Origin: Bacteroidota bacterium
GTDB lineage: Bacteria > Bacteroidota > Ignavibacteria > Kapaibacteriales > HRBIN21
Direction of reading: 5' to 3'
NCBI GenBank assembly: GCA_030550275.1
Contig: JAUQPR010000006.1
Location: 1 to 64,000, forward strand
Length of the DNA stretch: 64,000 bases
Part shown: positions 46,627-55,226 of the stretch, one piece after another
Layout: every line of letters begins with the position of its first letter
Position numbering within the stretch: position 1 is the first letter of the stretch
Made by a program: the position numbers and the translations under genes
The notes under the pieces: generated by a model
Told to the model about the DNA's origin: nothing
Databases searched by the model: none
Seen by the model: only the letters and a program-made list of their open reading frames with translations

Positions 46627-47661
46627 ATGCGCATTGTGCTTGCCGCTTGCTGTGCTATTGGCATCCTCCAGGCACAGCAGTTGCGCTTCTTCGGTGGCGT
46701 GACCGCCGCGCGGGTCGTAGCCGGCGCTGAGGTGCAGGTCACCGCCGCGGTGCAGAATGCCGGGACAGCCCCGCTGCGGCTTCTGGTGCGGATTGACACC
46801 AGCCAGATGCTGCCGGGGTGGATGCCCTACTTCTGTTGGGGACCGAACTGCTATGCACCCGGGGTGGTGCTCTCGCCCAATCCCGTCGTGCTTCCGCCGG
46901 ATTCGGTTGAGCACAGCTTCAAGCTCTACCTTGCCACCGAGCCCACCGCCGAGCTGGGCGTTCGGCGGGTGCACGTGACCTTCCTGGAGCAGGAGCAGGG
47001 GCGTCCGGTGCTGGAGTACGACGTGGAGTTCACGGTCGAATCCCCAGCGGGGGCGCCGCTGCAGATGCTCTGGGCGCACAGTGCCGTGCAGCCCCCTCCG
47101 CTTGGGAAGCAGCACTTCGGGATGCGGCTGCTCAATCGGAGTACGGAAACGCTCGAGCTGCTCGTGGAGGCGCTCCCTGAGGGCTTCCAAGCCGCAGCAG
47201 CACAGGTGTGCCTTGGAGGAAGCTGCCTTGAGGTGCGCTCGGCGATGCGCTTGCCCGACACCCTGCGCCTGGAAGCCGGGCGGTACACCGATGAGGTACA
47301 TGGCTGGATTCCTGCAGATGCGCCGACGGGCGCGCGCCTGCAGTTGCGCCTGCTGGAGGCGCATTCCGGTACTGTGCTGGCAGAACACCACCTGCGGGTG
47401 GAATCGGTTCTTGCCGTCGGGGAAGCCTCTCCGCAGAGCCAATGCCTGCAGCTTGTGCAGAGGGGCGGGCGCGTGTTACTCCATCTGCCTGCTGCAGCGG
47501 GTGTACTGGAGGTGTGGGACCTTTTCGGACGGCTTCTGTTGCGGCAGCCGGTGCAGGGCAGCACAGTTGCCGAACTTCCCATGGTCGCAGCGGGGGTATA
47601 CGGATATCGCCTCCTCCGGGACGGGGTGCTGCAGTGTCGGGGAGTGCTGCTACTGCCGTAG
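46627..47661 (+). CDS. Secreted protein with T9SS-like C-terminal domain
   Basis: 344 residues beginning MRIVLAACCAIGILQAQ. Two beta-sandwich segments follow (VVAGAEVQVTAAVQNAGTAPLRLLVRID in outline, and a similar one near 140-240), with Cys pairs (CWGPNC, CLGGSC). The C-terminal 75 residues (LEVWDLFGRLLLRQPV, MVAAGVYGYRLLRDG) look like a type A T9SS sorting domain. Divergent from the TlpA-like gene across a 105-base gap. Role unknown. Confidence 0.78.
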   Translation: MRIVLAACCAIGILQAQQLRFFGGVTAARVVAGAEVQVTAAVQNAGTAPLRLLVRIDTSQMLPGWMPYFCWGPNCYAPGVVLSPNPVVLPPDSVEHSFKLYLATEPTAELGVRRVHVTFLEQEQGRPVLEYDVEFTVESPAGAPLQMLWAHSAVQPPPLGKQHFGMRLLNRSTETLELLVEALPEGFQAAAAQVCLGGSCLEVRSAMRLPDTLRLEAGRYTDEVHGWIPADAPTGARLQLRLLEAHSGTVLAEHHLRVESVLAVGEASPQSQCLQLVQRGGRVLLHLPAAAGVLEVWDLFGRLLLRQPVQGSTVAELPMVAAGVYGYRLLRDGVLQCRGVLLLP

Positions 47662-47663
47662 GC

Positions 47664-47855
47664 TCAGTTGAGGGAGAAGGGGCGGAACCCAGGCGGCAGA
47701 GGCAGCTCCGGTGGGGGTGGGGGCACCGTGTGGAGCACGATCGGCGTCGGAGATGCCCATGCAGGCATGCGCCGCTCCACCTGCGCCATCGCCAGGAGCA
47801 GCGCTGTTACTACTGCCATGCCATGCTGACGGAGGAGGCGCACCAGAGCGCTCAT
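47664..47855 (-). CDS. Small membrane-anchored Pro-rich protein (63 aa)
   Basis: 63 residues: a positively charged start, one hydrophobic segment (MAVVTALLLAMA) and a proline-rich tail (VPPPPPELPLPPGF). An exact TAnnTTTG box lies 27 bases upstream. Its stop is 2 bases from the convergent stop. No homology claimed; supported by promoter spacing and the signal/anchor pattern. Confidence 0.5.
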   Translation of the reverse strand: MSALVRLLRQHGMAVVTALLLAMAQVERRMPAWASPTPIVLHTVPPPPPELPLPPGFRPFSLN

Positions 47856-47881
47856 CGCGTGGTTCAGCCGGCGTTCACGAG

Positions 47882-47889
47882 CAAAAATA
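47882..47889 (-). promoter_or_regulatory. Promoter -7 box TATTTTTG for the small Pro-rich gene
   Basis: Exact TAnnTTTG match on the minus strand, 27 bases before the ATG at 47855. Confidence 0.5.
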
Positions 47890-47904
47890 GCGCACCAGCG
47901 GCAT

Positions 47905-48528
47905 TCAGGGAAGCTTCCGTTCGGCATTGCGCCGGCTCTGCAGCCAGTTCCACAGGAACCAGCCTCCCACGAGCGCAACTACCACGGCGGTGATGATGGT
48001 GCCGTAGAGCTGCAGTGCGTGCGCCACCTGCTGCCAATTGCGCCCGACGCTCCAGCCCAGAGCCAGAAGGAAGCCGTTCCACACCAGCGCGCTGACGGTG
48101 CTCAGCAGCAGGGTCGGCATAAAGCGCAGCTCCGACATCCCCGCCACGAACGAGATTGCCCCGCGTGTGCCGGAGAGGAAGCGGTTCGCCACGATGACCC
48201 AGTAGCCGTAGCGGCGGAACCAGCGCTGGACCCTCTCGACCATCTCCAGTGGCAGCCAGCGCAGCCGCCGGGTCTGCACAATGCGCACACCGAACTGGTA
48301 GCCCAGCCAGAACATCAGGGCAAACCCCGCGACGCTTCCCACCGTTGCCGCCAGCAGCATTGGAACAAAGGGCGCCGCTCCCAGCCCGACGAGCACGCCG
48401 CAGAAGAGCAGGAGCGTGTCGCTGGGCGAGGGTGGGAACACATTCTCCACGAAGGTTACCACCAGCGCAGCCAACAGGATCCCCTCCGCCGGGAGCTGCT
48501 GCAGCGTGGCAACCCAGTGTTCCAGCAT
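47905..48528 (-). CDS. DedA-family membrane protein
   Basis: 207 residues with several membrane helices. Family signatures: FVENVFPPSPSDTLLLFCG in outline (the F/E..xP-P-SD/E motif) and NRFLSGTRGAISFVAGMSELRF in outline (the G-x3-R-F-x-G-x-R motif). DedA proteins act in envelope homeostasis, and some recycle undecaprenyl phosphate or phospholipid across the membrane. It lies 4 bases after the SDR gene and is probably co-transcribed with it. Confidence 0.92.
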   Translation of the reverse strand: MLEHWVATLQQLPAEGILLAALVVTFVENVFPPSPSDTLLLFCGVLVGLGAAPFVPMLLAATVGSVAGFALMFWLGYQFGVRIVQTRRLRWLPLEMVERVQRWFRRYGYWVIVANRFLSGTRGAISFVAGMSELRFMPTLLLSTVSALVWNGFLLALGWSVGRNWQQVAHALQLYGTIITAVVVALVGGWFLWNWLQSRRNAERKLP

Positions 48529-48532
48529 CGGT

Positions 48533-49246
48533 TCAGTTGGGGTTAGTGGGGCGCAGTTCGATTTCGCTCACCGTTGCGCCGATCGGGAGCGAAGCCGCCA
48601 GGAGCGCAGCTTCGGCAACGTGTTCAGCCTGGAGGGCACGTTCGCGGGGTGTGCTGCCCATGCCGGCGAACTCCGTTGCCACGGAACCAGGGCAGATGAC
48701 CGCCACGCGGATGTTCGCCGAGCGGACCTCCAGGAAGACCGATTCAGCGAATCCGCGCAGTGCAAACTTCGTGGCGGCGTAGACGCTACCGTTTTTGACC
48801 CCGTGCTTCCCAGCAAGGGAGGCGATGTAGATGAGCGTCCCGCGCTTGCGCTCCAGCATCCGTGGCACAACGTAGTGGGTGCACAGGATGGCTGCCCGCA
48901 CGTTGACTGCCCAGAGCTCCTCTATGAGCGGCAGCTCCAGCTCCGTCACCGGGGCGAAGTAGCCAACGCCGGCGTTGTTGACCACGATCTCCAGGGCGCC
49001 GAACTCCGCGTGGGCGTATTCGACCATGCGGCGGACCTGTTCGGGATCGCGCAGGTCTGTTGGGACAACGAGCACGCGGCTGCGCGGGGAGATAGCGTGG
49101 ATCTCTTCGGCAAGCGAGCGCAGCAGTGCCTCGCGGCGCGCTGCGATGACCAGGTGTGCCCCTTCGCGGGCAAAGCGCAGGGCAATGGCGCGTCCGATTC
49201 CAGAGCTGGCGCCGGTAATCAAGCACGGATACCCCAGTAGGCGCAT
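48533..49246 (-). CDS. Short-chain dehydrogenase/reductase
   Basis: 237 residues, classical SDR. NAD(P)-binding motif TGASSGIG at 11-18, NNAGVG at 90-95, and the catalytic set S143, Y156, K160 (YAATK). A-R-R after beta-2 suggests NADP preference. Substrate unknown. Divergent from an XRE-cupin regulator across 74 bases that contain inverted repeats, so it may be the regulator's target, together with dedA downstream. Confidence 0.93.
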   Translation of the reverse strand: MRLLGYPCLITGASSGIGRAIALRFAREGAHLVIAARREALLRSLAEEIHAISPRSRVLVVPTDLRDPEQVRRMVEYAHAEFGALEIVVNNAGVGYFAPVTELELPLIEELWAVNVRAAILCTHYVVPRMLERKRGTLIYIASLAGKHGVKNGSVYAATKFALRGFAESVFLEVRSANIRVAVICPGSVATEFAGMGSTPRERALQAEHVAEAALLAASLPIGATVSEIELRPTNPN

Positions 49247-49253
49247 TGCACTC

Positions 49254-49288
49254 CCAGCCGTTGTAATTTGCGGCTGGTACGGACGTAC
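49254..49288. promoter_or_regulatory. Inverted repeats in the SDR / XRE-cupin divergent region
   Basis: A 7-bp inverted repeat CCAGCCG-N10-CGGCTGG (49254-49277), immediately followed by GTACG-GA-CGTAC (49277-49288). A third GTACG lies at 49304. Placement between divergent genes, one encoding a DNA-binding protein, makes these operator candidates. Confidence 0.45.
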
Positions 49289-49320
49289 GACAGCGGCTCA
49301 GTAGTACGCGCCCTGAGGGC

Positions 49321-49926
49321 ATGCGCGTGGGCGAACGCGTGAGCAAGGCACACTTCAGTGCATTCGGTGCTCAACTCCGGCAGCTCCGGCTGGAGCGGGA
49401 GTGGAGTCTCAGCGAGGTTGCCCGACGCTTGGGCATCTCCAAGGCGCAGTTGGCGCTGGTGGAGCAGGGTAAACGGCGACTGCGCCTGCCGCTGCTGCAG
49501 CAGTTGCTGCGGCTGTACGGGACCTCGCTGGGGGAGCTGCTGAGCCGCTTCTGTGCCCCGGTGCGCTCGGCGGTGGGCTCGGTCGCCTGGAGCGGGGTAG
49601 ACCTGCTGCAGTTCTCTGCCGAACCCCAATTGCGTGGGTGCCTGCTGCGGCTGCTGCGCCCCGTCGCACACGCGCAACAGGCGGAGTGGCTGGAGCTATA
49701 CCTGCTGCCGGCGCGGCAGCTTCCGCTGCAGGGCTACTTTGCTTTCGCTGCAGCCGTTCACGGGGTGGTTGCGCAGGGAACGCTGCTGGTGGAGCTCCCC
49801 GGGGATGAGCTGCGCGTGCATTCCGGTGAGAGCTTCAGGCTGGAGCCACAAGTGGCGCATCGGTACCGGAACTACACAGCCGAGCCGGTACGCGCACTGC
49901 TGATTGTGGAATGCGCAGCGGTGTGA
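49321..49926 (+). CDS. XRE-family transcriptional regulator with C-terminal cupin domain
   Basis: 201 residues. The N-terminal helix-turn-helix covers about 15-70 (LRQLRLEREWSLSEVARRLGISKAQLALVEQGKR in outline). Residues of about 110-200 form a cupin barrel (GTLLVELPGDELRVHSGESF, VAHRYRNYTAEPVRALLIVE), likely a small-molecule sensor. Such proteins often regulate the adjacent divergent gene. The ATG is the first base of a clear gene start; its stop shares TGATG with the next gene. Confidence 0.9.
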   Translation: MRVGERVSKAHFSAFGAQLRQLRLEREWSLSEVARRLGISKAQLALVEQGKRRLRLPLLQQLLRLYGTSLGELLSRFCAPVRSAVGSVAWSGVDLLQFSAEPQLRGCLLRLLRPVAHAQQAEWLELYLLPARQLPLQGYFAFAAAVHGVVAQGTLLVELPGDELRVHSGESFRLEPQVAHRYRNYTAEPVRALLIVECAAV

Positions 49927-50471
49927 TGAAGTCGCACAAGAGCGCGGTGGTGATTATTCCGCCGGAATCGCTCTGGGAGCCGATTCAGCGGCTGCGGCGG
50001 CGCTACGATCGCAAGGTGCGGCGCTGGATGCCGCACATCACGCTGCTGTACCCGTTCCGTCCACCGGAGCTGTTGCCCGAAGCCCTGGAGCGGCTTCGGC
50101 ACTGCTGTGCGCTGCAGCGCCCCTTCCGGATTGCCTTGCGGCAGTTTGAGCTCTTTCGCCACGGGCGCTCCTCCTTCACCGTATGGCTCCGTCCGGAGCC
50201 GGCAGCTCCTCTGCAGGCGTTGCAGCAGGCGCTTGAGGCGTGCTTCCCCGACTGCACCGAGCAGAGCTCCTACCCCGGTGGGTTCGTTCCGCACCTGAGC
50301 GTTGGGCAGTTCCGCGGAGAGGCTCAAGCCGCGGAGCGCTTCCGTGCGGACCTGCAGCGGGAGTGGGAGCCGATAGAGTTCCAGGTAGACTCCATCGCGG
50401 CGATTGTCCGCGGGGACCCGCCCGAGGATGTGTTTGTGCCCGTTACCACCATCGCGCTCGGGGATGCGTAG
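49926..50471 (+). CDS. 2H phosphoesterase (2'-5' RNA ligase family)
   Basis: 181 residues with the two histidine motifs H37-x-T39 (HITLLYPF) and H123-x-S125 (HLSVGQF), the active-site pair of 2H phosphoesterases/LigT. Likely acts on a cyclic or 2'-5' phosphodiester in RNA or a nucleotide. The ATG at 49926 is chosen over one at 49911 because it forms a TGATG overlap with the regulator stop. Confidence 0.9.
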   Translation: MKSHKSAVVIIPPESLWEPIQRLRRRYDRKVRRWMPHITLLYPFRPPELLPEALERLRHCCALQRPFRIALRQFELFRHGRSSFTVWLRPEPAAPLQALQQALEACFPDCTEQSSYPGGFVPHLSVGQFRGEAQAAERFRADLQREWEPIEFQVDSIAAIVRGDPPEDVFVPVTTIALGDA

Positions 50472-51201
50472 AGGCGGTGCGCTGTTGGTACTGCTGCTCT
50501 CTGTGCATGGTGTCGCAGCGGAGATGGAGACGCTCTGGAGCCCGACGATGCCGACAGCGGGGATCTCTCCGCGCGGCGCACTGGTGGTGCGGATGGGGAT
50601 GTTCCCCGAAGGCACACTGGCGGTGCAACTGACGGGCGCGCCGGTGGAGAGGCTGATGTTGGGACTTGGCTTTGGGGCAAGCAACCTGATTGGTGCCGGA
50701 GCGGTGCAATGGCAGCGGATTCCGGGAGTGGAGCTCCGGTGGCGGCTGCTGGAGGAGACGCTGCAGTGCCCAGCGGTAGTGCTGGGTGTGCACACACAGG
50801 GGTGGGGTGCCTACGATGCCGAAGAGCGGCGCTTTGAGATTCCCTCCGCTGGGGTCTTTCTGGCGGCAGCCAAGAGCTTCCGCTGGTGGCTGGGTGGAAT
50901 CGCCTGGCATGCGGTGGTGGGCTACAGCTTGGAGCCGCCTGTGGCGCAGCGGCGGCTCAGCGCAGCCGTTGCCGTAGAGCATACGGTGGGGAGCCTGGGA
51001 GCGGTGATGCTTGAGTACAATTCGCTCGGCAGCGATGCCGCGCACCATCCGCGCTACCGGAGCGGGGGCATCCTCAGCGGTGCACTGCGCTGGAATGTGG
51101 CGGCTCGCGCAATGGCGGAGCTGCAAGTGGTGGACCTGCTGGGACGTCAGCGCGAGGGTCAGGGCTATGCTCGTGCGGTGGTGGTGACATGGCGGTGGTA
51201 G
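50464..51201 (+). CDS. Predicted outer-membrane protein
   Basis: 245 residues with signal peptide MRRGGALLVLLLSVHGVAA. The rest shows alternating strands rich in Gly and aromatic residues (LMLGLGFGASNLIGAGAVQW, WWLGGIAWHAVVGYSLEP) and ends AVVVTWRW, suggesting a barrel. No family named. It overlaps the preceding stop by 8 bases and the maf start by 13 bases, so the run is translationally coupled. Confidence 0.68.
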   Translation: MRRGGALLVLLLSVHGVAAEMETLWSPTMPTAGISPRGALVVRMGMFPEGTLAVQLTGAPVERLMLGLGFGASNLIGAGAVQWQRIPGVELRWRLLEETLQCPAVVLGVHTQGWGAYDAEERRFEIPSAGVFLAAAKSFRWWLGGIAWHAVVGYSLEPPVAQRRLSAAVAVEHTVGSLGAVMLEYNSLGSDAAHHPRYRSGGILSGALRWNVAARAMAELQVVDLLGRQREGQGYARAVVVTWRW

Positions 51202-51815
51202 AGCGGACTCCGGCGGCACTGTTGCGGCTCCAGCGCCCGCTGGTTCTGGCGTCGGCGTCCCCACGCCGTGCCGAGCTGCTGCGCCTCCTGGGTGTGGAGT
51301 TTGCCATCGAGCCCTCTGGGATTGCCGAGCCCGAAGAGATGCCCGGCGGTACTCCGGAGCAGTACGTGCAGCAGTTGGCGTTGAGCAAAGCTGCAGCGGT
51401 TGCCCAACGGCTGCAGCGAGAAGCCTTCGTACTGGCAGCGGATACAACGGTCGTGCTGGGAGCGGCGCTCTTGAACAAGCCCCATACACCTGAGCAAGCC
51501 CTGCAGATGCTGCAGCAGCTCAGTGGGCGCGTGCACGAGGTCTACACCGGTGTCGCCCTGATGTGGGTGCCGGAGCGCAGGAGCGAATGCCGCGTGGTGC
51601 GCACGCGCGTGCGCTTCCGCAAGCTCAGCGCCGAGGAGATTGCTGCCTACGTCGAAAGCGGGCTCCCGCTGGATAAAGCCGGAGGGTACGGGATTCAGGA
51701 CCCCTTCGGTGCGGTCTTCGTGGATTGGCTGGAGGGCTGCTACTACAACGTCGTGGGGCTCCCGCTGGCAACGGTGTATGAATTGCTCCGCCTGGCTGCC
51801 GATGAGCCGCGCTGA
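51189..51815 (+). CDS. maf: Maf-family nucleotide pyrophosphatase
   Basis: 208 residues. Maf proteins hydrolyse non-canonical or surplus nucleoside triphosphates. Motifs: LVLASASPRRAELL at the N-terminus, the AADTTVVL region with its catalytic Asp, NKPHTPEQALQMLQQLSGRVHEVYTGVAL in outline, and DKAGGYGIQD. The ATG at 51189 matches family length. Overlaps its neighbours on both sides. Confidence 0.96.
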   Translation: MAVVERTPAALLRLQRPLVLASASPRRAELLRLLGVEFAIEPSGIAEPEEMPGGTPEQYVQQLALSKAAAVAQRLQREAFVLAADTTVVLGAALLNKPHTPEQALQMLQQLSGRVHEVYTGVALMWVPERRSECRVVRTRVRFRKLSAEEIAAYVESGLPLDKAGGYGIQDPFGAVFVDWLEGCYYNVVGLPLATVYELLRLAADEPR

Positions 51816-52683
51816 ACGCACCGCTGCACTGGTGTGGCTGGCACCGTGGGTGCTGACGTTCGCCGTGTTCTGGCTCTATCCGCTGCTGCATGCCTTTGCG
51901 ATGAGCCTGACCGAATACCACGCGTTGCTCGGAGTGCAGCGCGTGCTGGGGTGGGAGAACTACCGCGCGCTCTTGAGCGACCCGCAGTTTTGGCGGGCAC
52001 TTCGGGTGACGCTGCTCTTCACGCTGGGGACGGTGCCGGTGACGATTACGCTGGCGCTCATCCTGGCGCTGGTGCTGGAGAGCTCCGTGGTGCGCTGGCG
52101 CGGGCTGTGGCAGAGCACGCTGCTGCTGCCCTCGATGACCTCGCTGGTGGTGCTGGCGCTCATCTTCACCAACCTGTACGCGCGCCACGGCTGGGTGAGC
52201 ACGATTGCCGTAACGCTGGGGCTGCCTGTGCCGCAGCGTGGATGGTTGCAGGAGCCCTCCACCGCGTTGCCGGCAGTCATGGCGATGGATGTGTGGGCAT
52301 CGGTGGGATACTACGCATTGCTGCTGCTGGCGGGATTGCAGACGATCCCGCGCGAGTACGATGAGGTTGCCCGCCTTGCCGGAGCCAATGCACTGCAGCG
52401 GCTCCGCTGGGTGGTGCTCCCACTGCTGCGCCCGATGCTGGCGTTTGCCCTGGTGCTCAACACCATCAAGGCGCTGCAGGTGTTCGTGGAGATCTACGTC
52501 ATGACCCGCGGGGGACCGCTGGGGGCAACGACGACGCTGGTCTACCTGGTCTTCGTCAACGCCTTCGAGCACGTTGACCGGATGGGGTACGCAGCGGCGT
52601 TGGCGTATGTGAGCTTCCTGCTCATCGGCATCGTGGCGGTGGTCCAGCTCCGTCTTCTGCGGCAGCAGCGATGGCGGTGGTAG
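51802..52683 (+). CDS. ABC transporter permease, MalF/UgpA-like, without neighbouring partners
   Basis: 293 residues, six membrane segments, with the EAA loop EYDEVARLAGANALQRLRWVVLPLLRP in outline that docks to the ATPase. It resembles sugar or glycerol-phosphate importer permeases of the MalF/UgpA type. No ATPase, solute-binding protein or second permease is encoded in the window, which is unusual for this family. Starts 14 bases before the maf stop and overlaps plsY by 13 bases. Confidence 0.9.
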   Translation: MSRAERTAALVWLAPWVLTFAVFWLYPLLHAFAMSLTEYHALLGVQRVLGWENYRALLSDPQFWRALRVTLLFTLGTVPVTITLALILALVLESSVVRWRGLWQSTLLLPSMTSLVVLALIFTNLYARHGWVSTIAVTLGLPVPQRGWLQEPSTALPAVMAMDVWASVGYYALLLLAGLQTIPREYDEVARLAGANALQRLRWVVLPLLRPMLAFALVLNTIKALQVFVEIYVMTRGGPLGATTTLVYLVFVNAFEHVDRMGYAAALAYVSFLLIGIVAVVQLRLLRQQRWRW

Positions 52684-53297
52684 CTCTGGTTGCGGCGCTG
52701 GTGGGCTATCTCCTGGGGAGCATCCCGACGGCGTACCTGCTGGTGCGCTGGACCAGCGGGGAGGATATCCGCACGCGCGGAAGCGGCAATGTCGGGGCGC
52801 TCAATGCGTACGAGGTGACGGGCAAGCCCTGGATTGGCATCGTGACCGCGCTTGTGGATGTCCTCAAGGGATGGGCGGCGGTGATGCTGGCGCGCTGGTG
52901 TTGCGAGACGGAGTTCGGTGTGGTTGCTACCGCGGGTGTGATGGCGGTGGTGGGGCATACGTTCAACGTGTTTCTCCGAGGGCATGGAGGGCGTGGACTG
53001 GCAACGGCAGCGGGCGTGCTCCTGGGCAGCAGTCTGCTTCCGCTGCTGCTGTGGCTGCTGATGTGGGTGACGGGCTATCTGGCGATTCGGCGCGATATCC
53101 ATGTGGGCAACATGACCGCAACCATTGCCACGCCCATTCTCATTGCTTCGGCGCCGGAGCCACTGGTGCGCATGCTGCTGCTCCTGCCCCACGCGGGGAT
53201 GCTCGAGCATACGCTCTTTGTGGTGGGGCTGGCAGTGCCGATCTTTGTGCGCCACTTGGAGCCGATTCGGGCGCTCTTCCGCCGGGAGCGGGATTAG
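52671..53297 (+). CDS. plsY: Glycerol-3-phosphate acyltransferase PlsY
   Basis: 208 residues with several membrane helices. It transfers an acyl group from acyl phosphate to glycerol-3-phosphate, the first step of phospholipid synthesis. Motifs: GYLLGSIPTAYL, RGSGNVGALNAY, DVLKGW, GHTFNVFLRGHGGRGLATA in outline. The 3' end overlaps the convergent trxB stop by 4 bases. Confidence 0.96.
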   Translation: MAVVALVAALVGYLLGSIPTAYLLVRWTSGEDIRTRGSGNVGALNAYEVTGKPWIGIVTALVDVLKGWAAVMLARWCCETEFGVVATAGVMAVVGHTFNVFLRGHGGRGLATAAGVLLGSSLLPLLLWLLMWVTGYLAIRRDIHVGNMTATIATPILIASAPEPLVRMLLLLPHAGMLEHTLFVVGLAVPIFVRHLEPIRALFRRERD

Positions 53298-54259
53298 TCC
53301 TTCCCGTGACGGCGTGCTTCCAGCCAGCGTTCGGCGTCAATCGCCGCCATGCAGCCGCTGCCAGCAGCGGTGATCGCCTGCCGGTAGACGCGGTCTTGCA
53401 CATCCCCGCAGGCGAAGACGCCGGGGATGTTCGTGTGGGTGCTCTTGGGGTGGGTCAGGATGTAGCCCTGCTCGTCCATCTCCAGGAAGCCGCGGAAGAT
53501 CTCCGTGTTGGGCTGATGCCCAATGGCAATGAAGACGCCATCGGCAGGCAGTACCTGCTCGGCACCGCTGCGCACGTTGCGGACCCGGATGGCGGTCAGG
53601 CGTCGGGTGCCATCGCGCGCTTCGCCGAGGAACTCCTCCACGACCGTGTCCAGCAGGAAGTCAATCTTGGGGTTGCTGCGGACGCGCTCCTGCATGATCT
53701 TGGAGGCGCGGAACTCCTGGCGCCGGTGGATGATGGTGACCTGGCGGGCAAAGCGCGTGAGGAAGAGGGCTTCCTCCATAGCGGTATCGCCACCGCCGAC
53801 GACGTAGACGTGCTGGTCGCGGAAGAAGAAGCCATCGCAGGTGGCGCAGGCGGAGATGCCGTAGCCCATGTACTCCTGCTCGCCGGGCACGCCGAGCCGT
53901 TTCGCCGAAGCCCCCGTTGCGATGATGACCGCATCGGCGCTGTAGAGCGTGCCGGTATCCGACCACAGCAGGAAGGGGTACTGGGCAAAGTCCACGCGCA
54001 CGATGGTCTCGTAGATGGAGCGTGCACCGAAGCGCTGCGCCTGGCGGCGGAAGATGTCCATCAGTTCCGGTCCCTGAATGCCGTGCTCAAAGCCTGGGTA
54101 GTTCTCGACCTCGGTGGTGATGGTGAGCTGCCCACCGGGTTGGGGTCCTTCAAAGACGACCGTATCCAACCGTGCCCGGGCAGCGTAGATTGCGGCGGTA
54201 AGTCCGGCGGGACCGGCGCCGAGGATTGCCACCTCATGGTGCTGGGGTTGAGTGCTCAT
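53294..54259 (-). CDS. trxB: Thioredoxin reductase
   Basis: 321 residues. Uses NADPH and FAD to reduce thioredoxin. FAD motif GAGPAG near 14-19, redox-active C138-x2-C141 (CATC), NADPH motif GGGDTA at 155-160, and the FAD tail GVFACGDVQD. The ATG at 54259 overlaps queG by 26 bases; upstream in-frame starts would extend further into queG. Last gene of the PASTA-Rieske-queG-trxB run. Confidence 0.97.
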   Translation of the reverse strand: MSTQPQHHEVAILGAGPAGLTAAIYAARARLDTVVFEGPQPGGQLTITTEVENYPGFEHGIQGPELMDIFRRQAQRFGARSIYETIVRVDFAQYPFLLWSDTGTLYSADAVIIATGASAKRLGVPGEQEYMGYGISACATCDGFFFRDQHVYVVGGGDTAMEEALFLTRFARQVTIIHRRQEFRASKIMQERVRSNPKIDFLLDTVVEEFLGEARDGTRRLTAIRVRNVRSGAEQVLPADGVFIAIGHQPNTEIFRGFLEMDEQGYILTHPKSTHTNIPGVFACGDVQDRVYRQAITAAGSGCMAAIDAERWLEARRHGKD

Positions 54260-55226
54260 GATGCGGTGTGCGGAGTTGTGCAACATGCTTCCATGCTCGA
54301 GCCGTGCGTTGCAGTCCGGCAAGCTTAGGACGTTTGAGCGGGCTGTTTCGGAAGCGTTCGCGGAACTGCTCCGGTGTCATGGCGAGCAGGCTGTCCAGCT
54401 CCAGGCAGGTTTCGCCGTTGAGTGGGGCGAAGGCAGGCTCCTCTGTGGGGCGCTGGAAGCGGTTCCACGGGCACACCTCCTGGCAGATATCGCAACCGAA
54501 GAGCCAGCCCTCCAGGCGTTGTGCGATGTGTTCGGGGATGGGTTGCTCGGGCTTGGTCTCGATAGTCCAGTAGGAGATGCAGCGGCGGGCGTCCAGCACG
54601 TACGGGGCAACGAGTGCGCCCGTCGGGCATGCCCGTAGGCAGGCATCGCAGCGTCCGCAGTAATCCTGCATGGGGGTATCGGGCTCCAGCTCCGCCGTCG
54701 TGATGAGTACGCCCAGGAGCAGCCACGAACCCCAGCGGCGTGAGATGATGTTCGTGTTCTTCCCCTGCCAGCCGATTCCGGCACGCACTGCCCATGCCTT
54801 CTCCATGACCGGACCTGTATCCACGTACGGTCGGCTCTGTGCCCCAGGGCAGATGCGCGAGACCTCTTGAGCAAGCTGGCGGAGCTTGCCCAGCAGCACG
54901 TCGTGGTAGTCCCTTCCCCAGGCGTAGCGCGAAATCTTGCCGTAGCGGTGGGGTTGGCGCTCGGCGGCATCGTGCCTGAAGGGGGTGTAGTAGTTGTGTG
55001 CGACGACGACAACCGAGCGTGCCTCCGGGAGGATTGCGCGCACATCGAGCCGACGCTCCAGATTGCGATCCAGGTATGCCATCGTGGCGTGGTAGCCCCG
55101 CTCCAACCATGCAAGGTAGCGGCGGAACTCCTCCTCCAGCGGAAGGGCTTGGGCGATACCCACCTCGCAGAATCCCAGGCGGCGGGCGGCAGCTTTGACG
55201 GCTTCGGCACGTTCGCGCGGTGTCAT
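54234..55226 (-). CDS. queG: Epoxyqueuosine reductase QueG
   Basis: 330 residues. Cobalamin- and iron-sulfur-dependent reduction of epoxyqueuosine to queuosine in tRNA. Two [4Fe-4S] cluster motifs: C190-x2-C193-x2-C196-x3-C200, and C245-x2-C248-x3-C252 with C216. Catalytic Asp is in VDTGPV near 136. The ATG at 55226 makes an ATGA overlap with the Rieske gene; GTG at 55232 is possible. Confidence 0.96.
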   Translation of the reverse strand: MTPRERAEAVKAAARRLGFCEVGIAQALPLEEEFRRYLAWLERGYHATMAYLDRNLERRLDVRAILPEARSVVVVAHNYYTPFRHDAAERQPHRYGKISRYAWGRDYHDVLLGKLRQLAQEVSRICPGAQSRPYVDTGPVMEKAWAVRAGIGWQGKNTNIISRRWGSWLLLGVLITTAELEPDTPMQDYCGRCDACLRACPTGALVAPYVLDARRCISYWTIETKPEQPIPEHIAQRLEGWLFGCDICQEVCPWNRFQRPTEEPAFAPLNGETCLELDSLLAMTPEQFRERFRNSPLKRPKLAGLQRTARAWKHVAQLRTPHHEHSTPAP

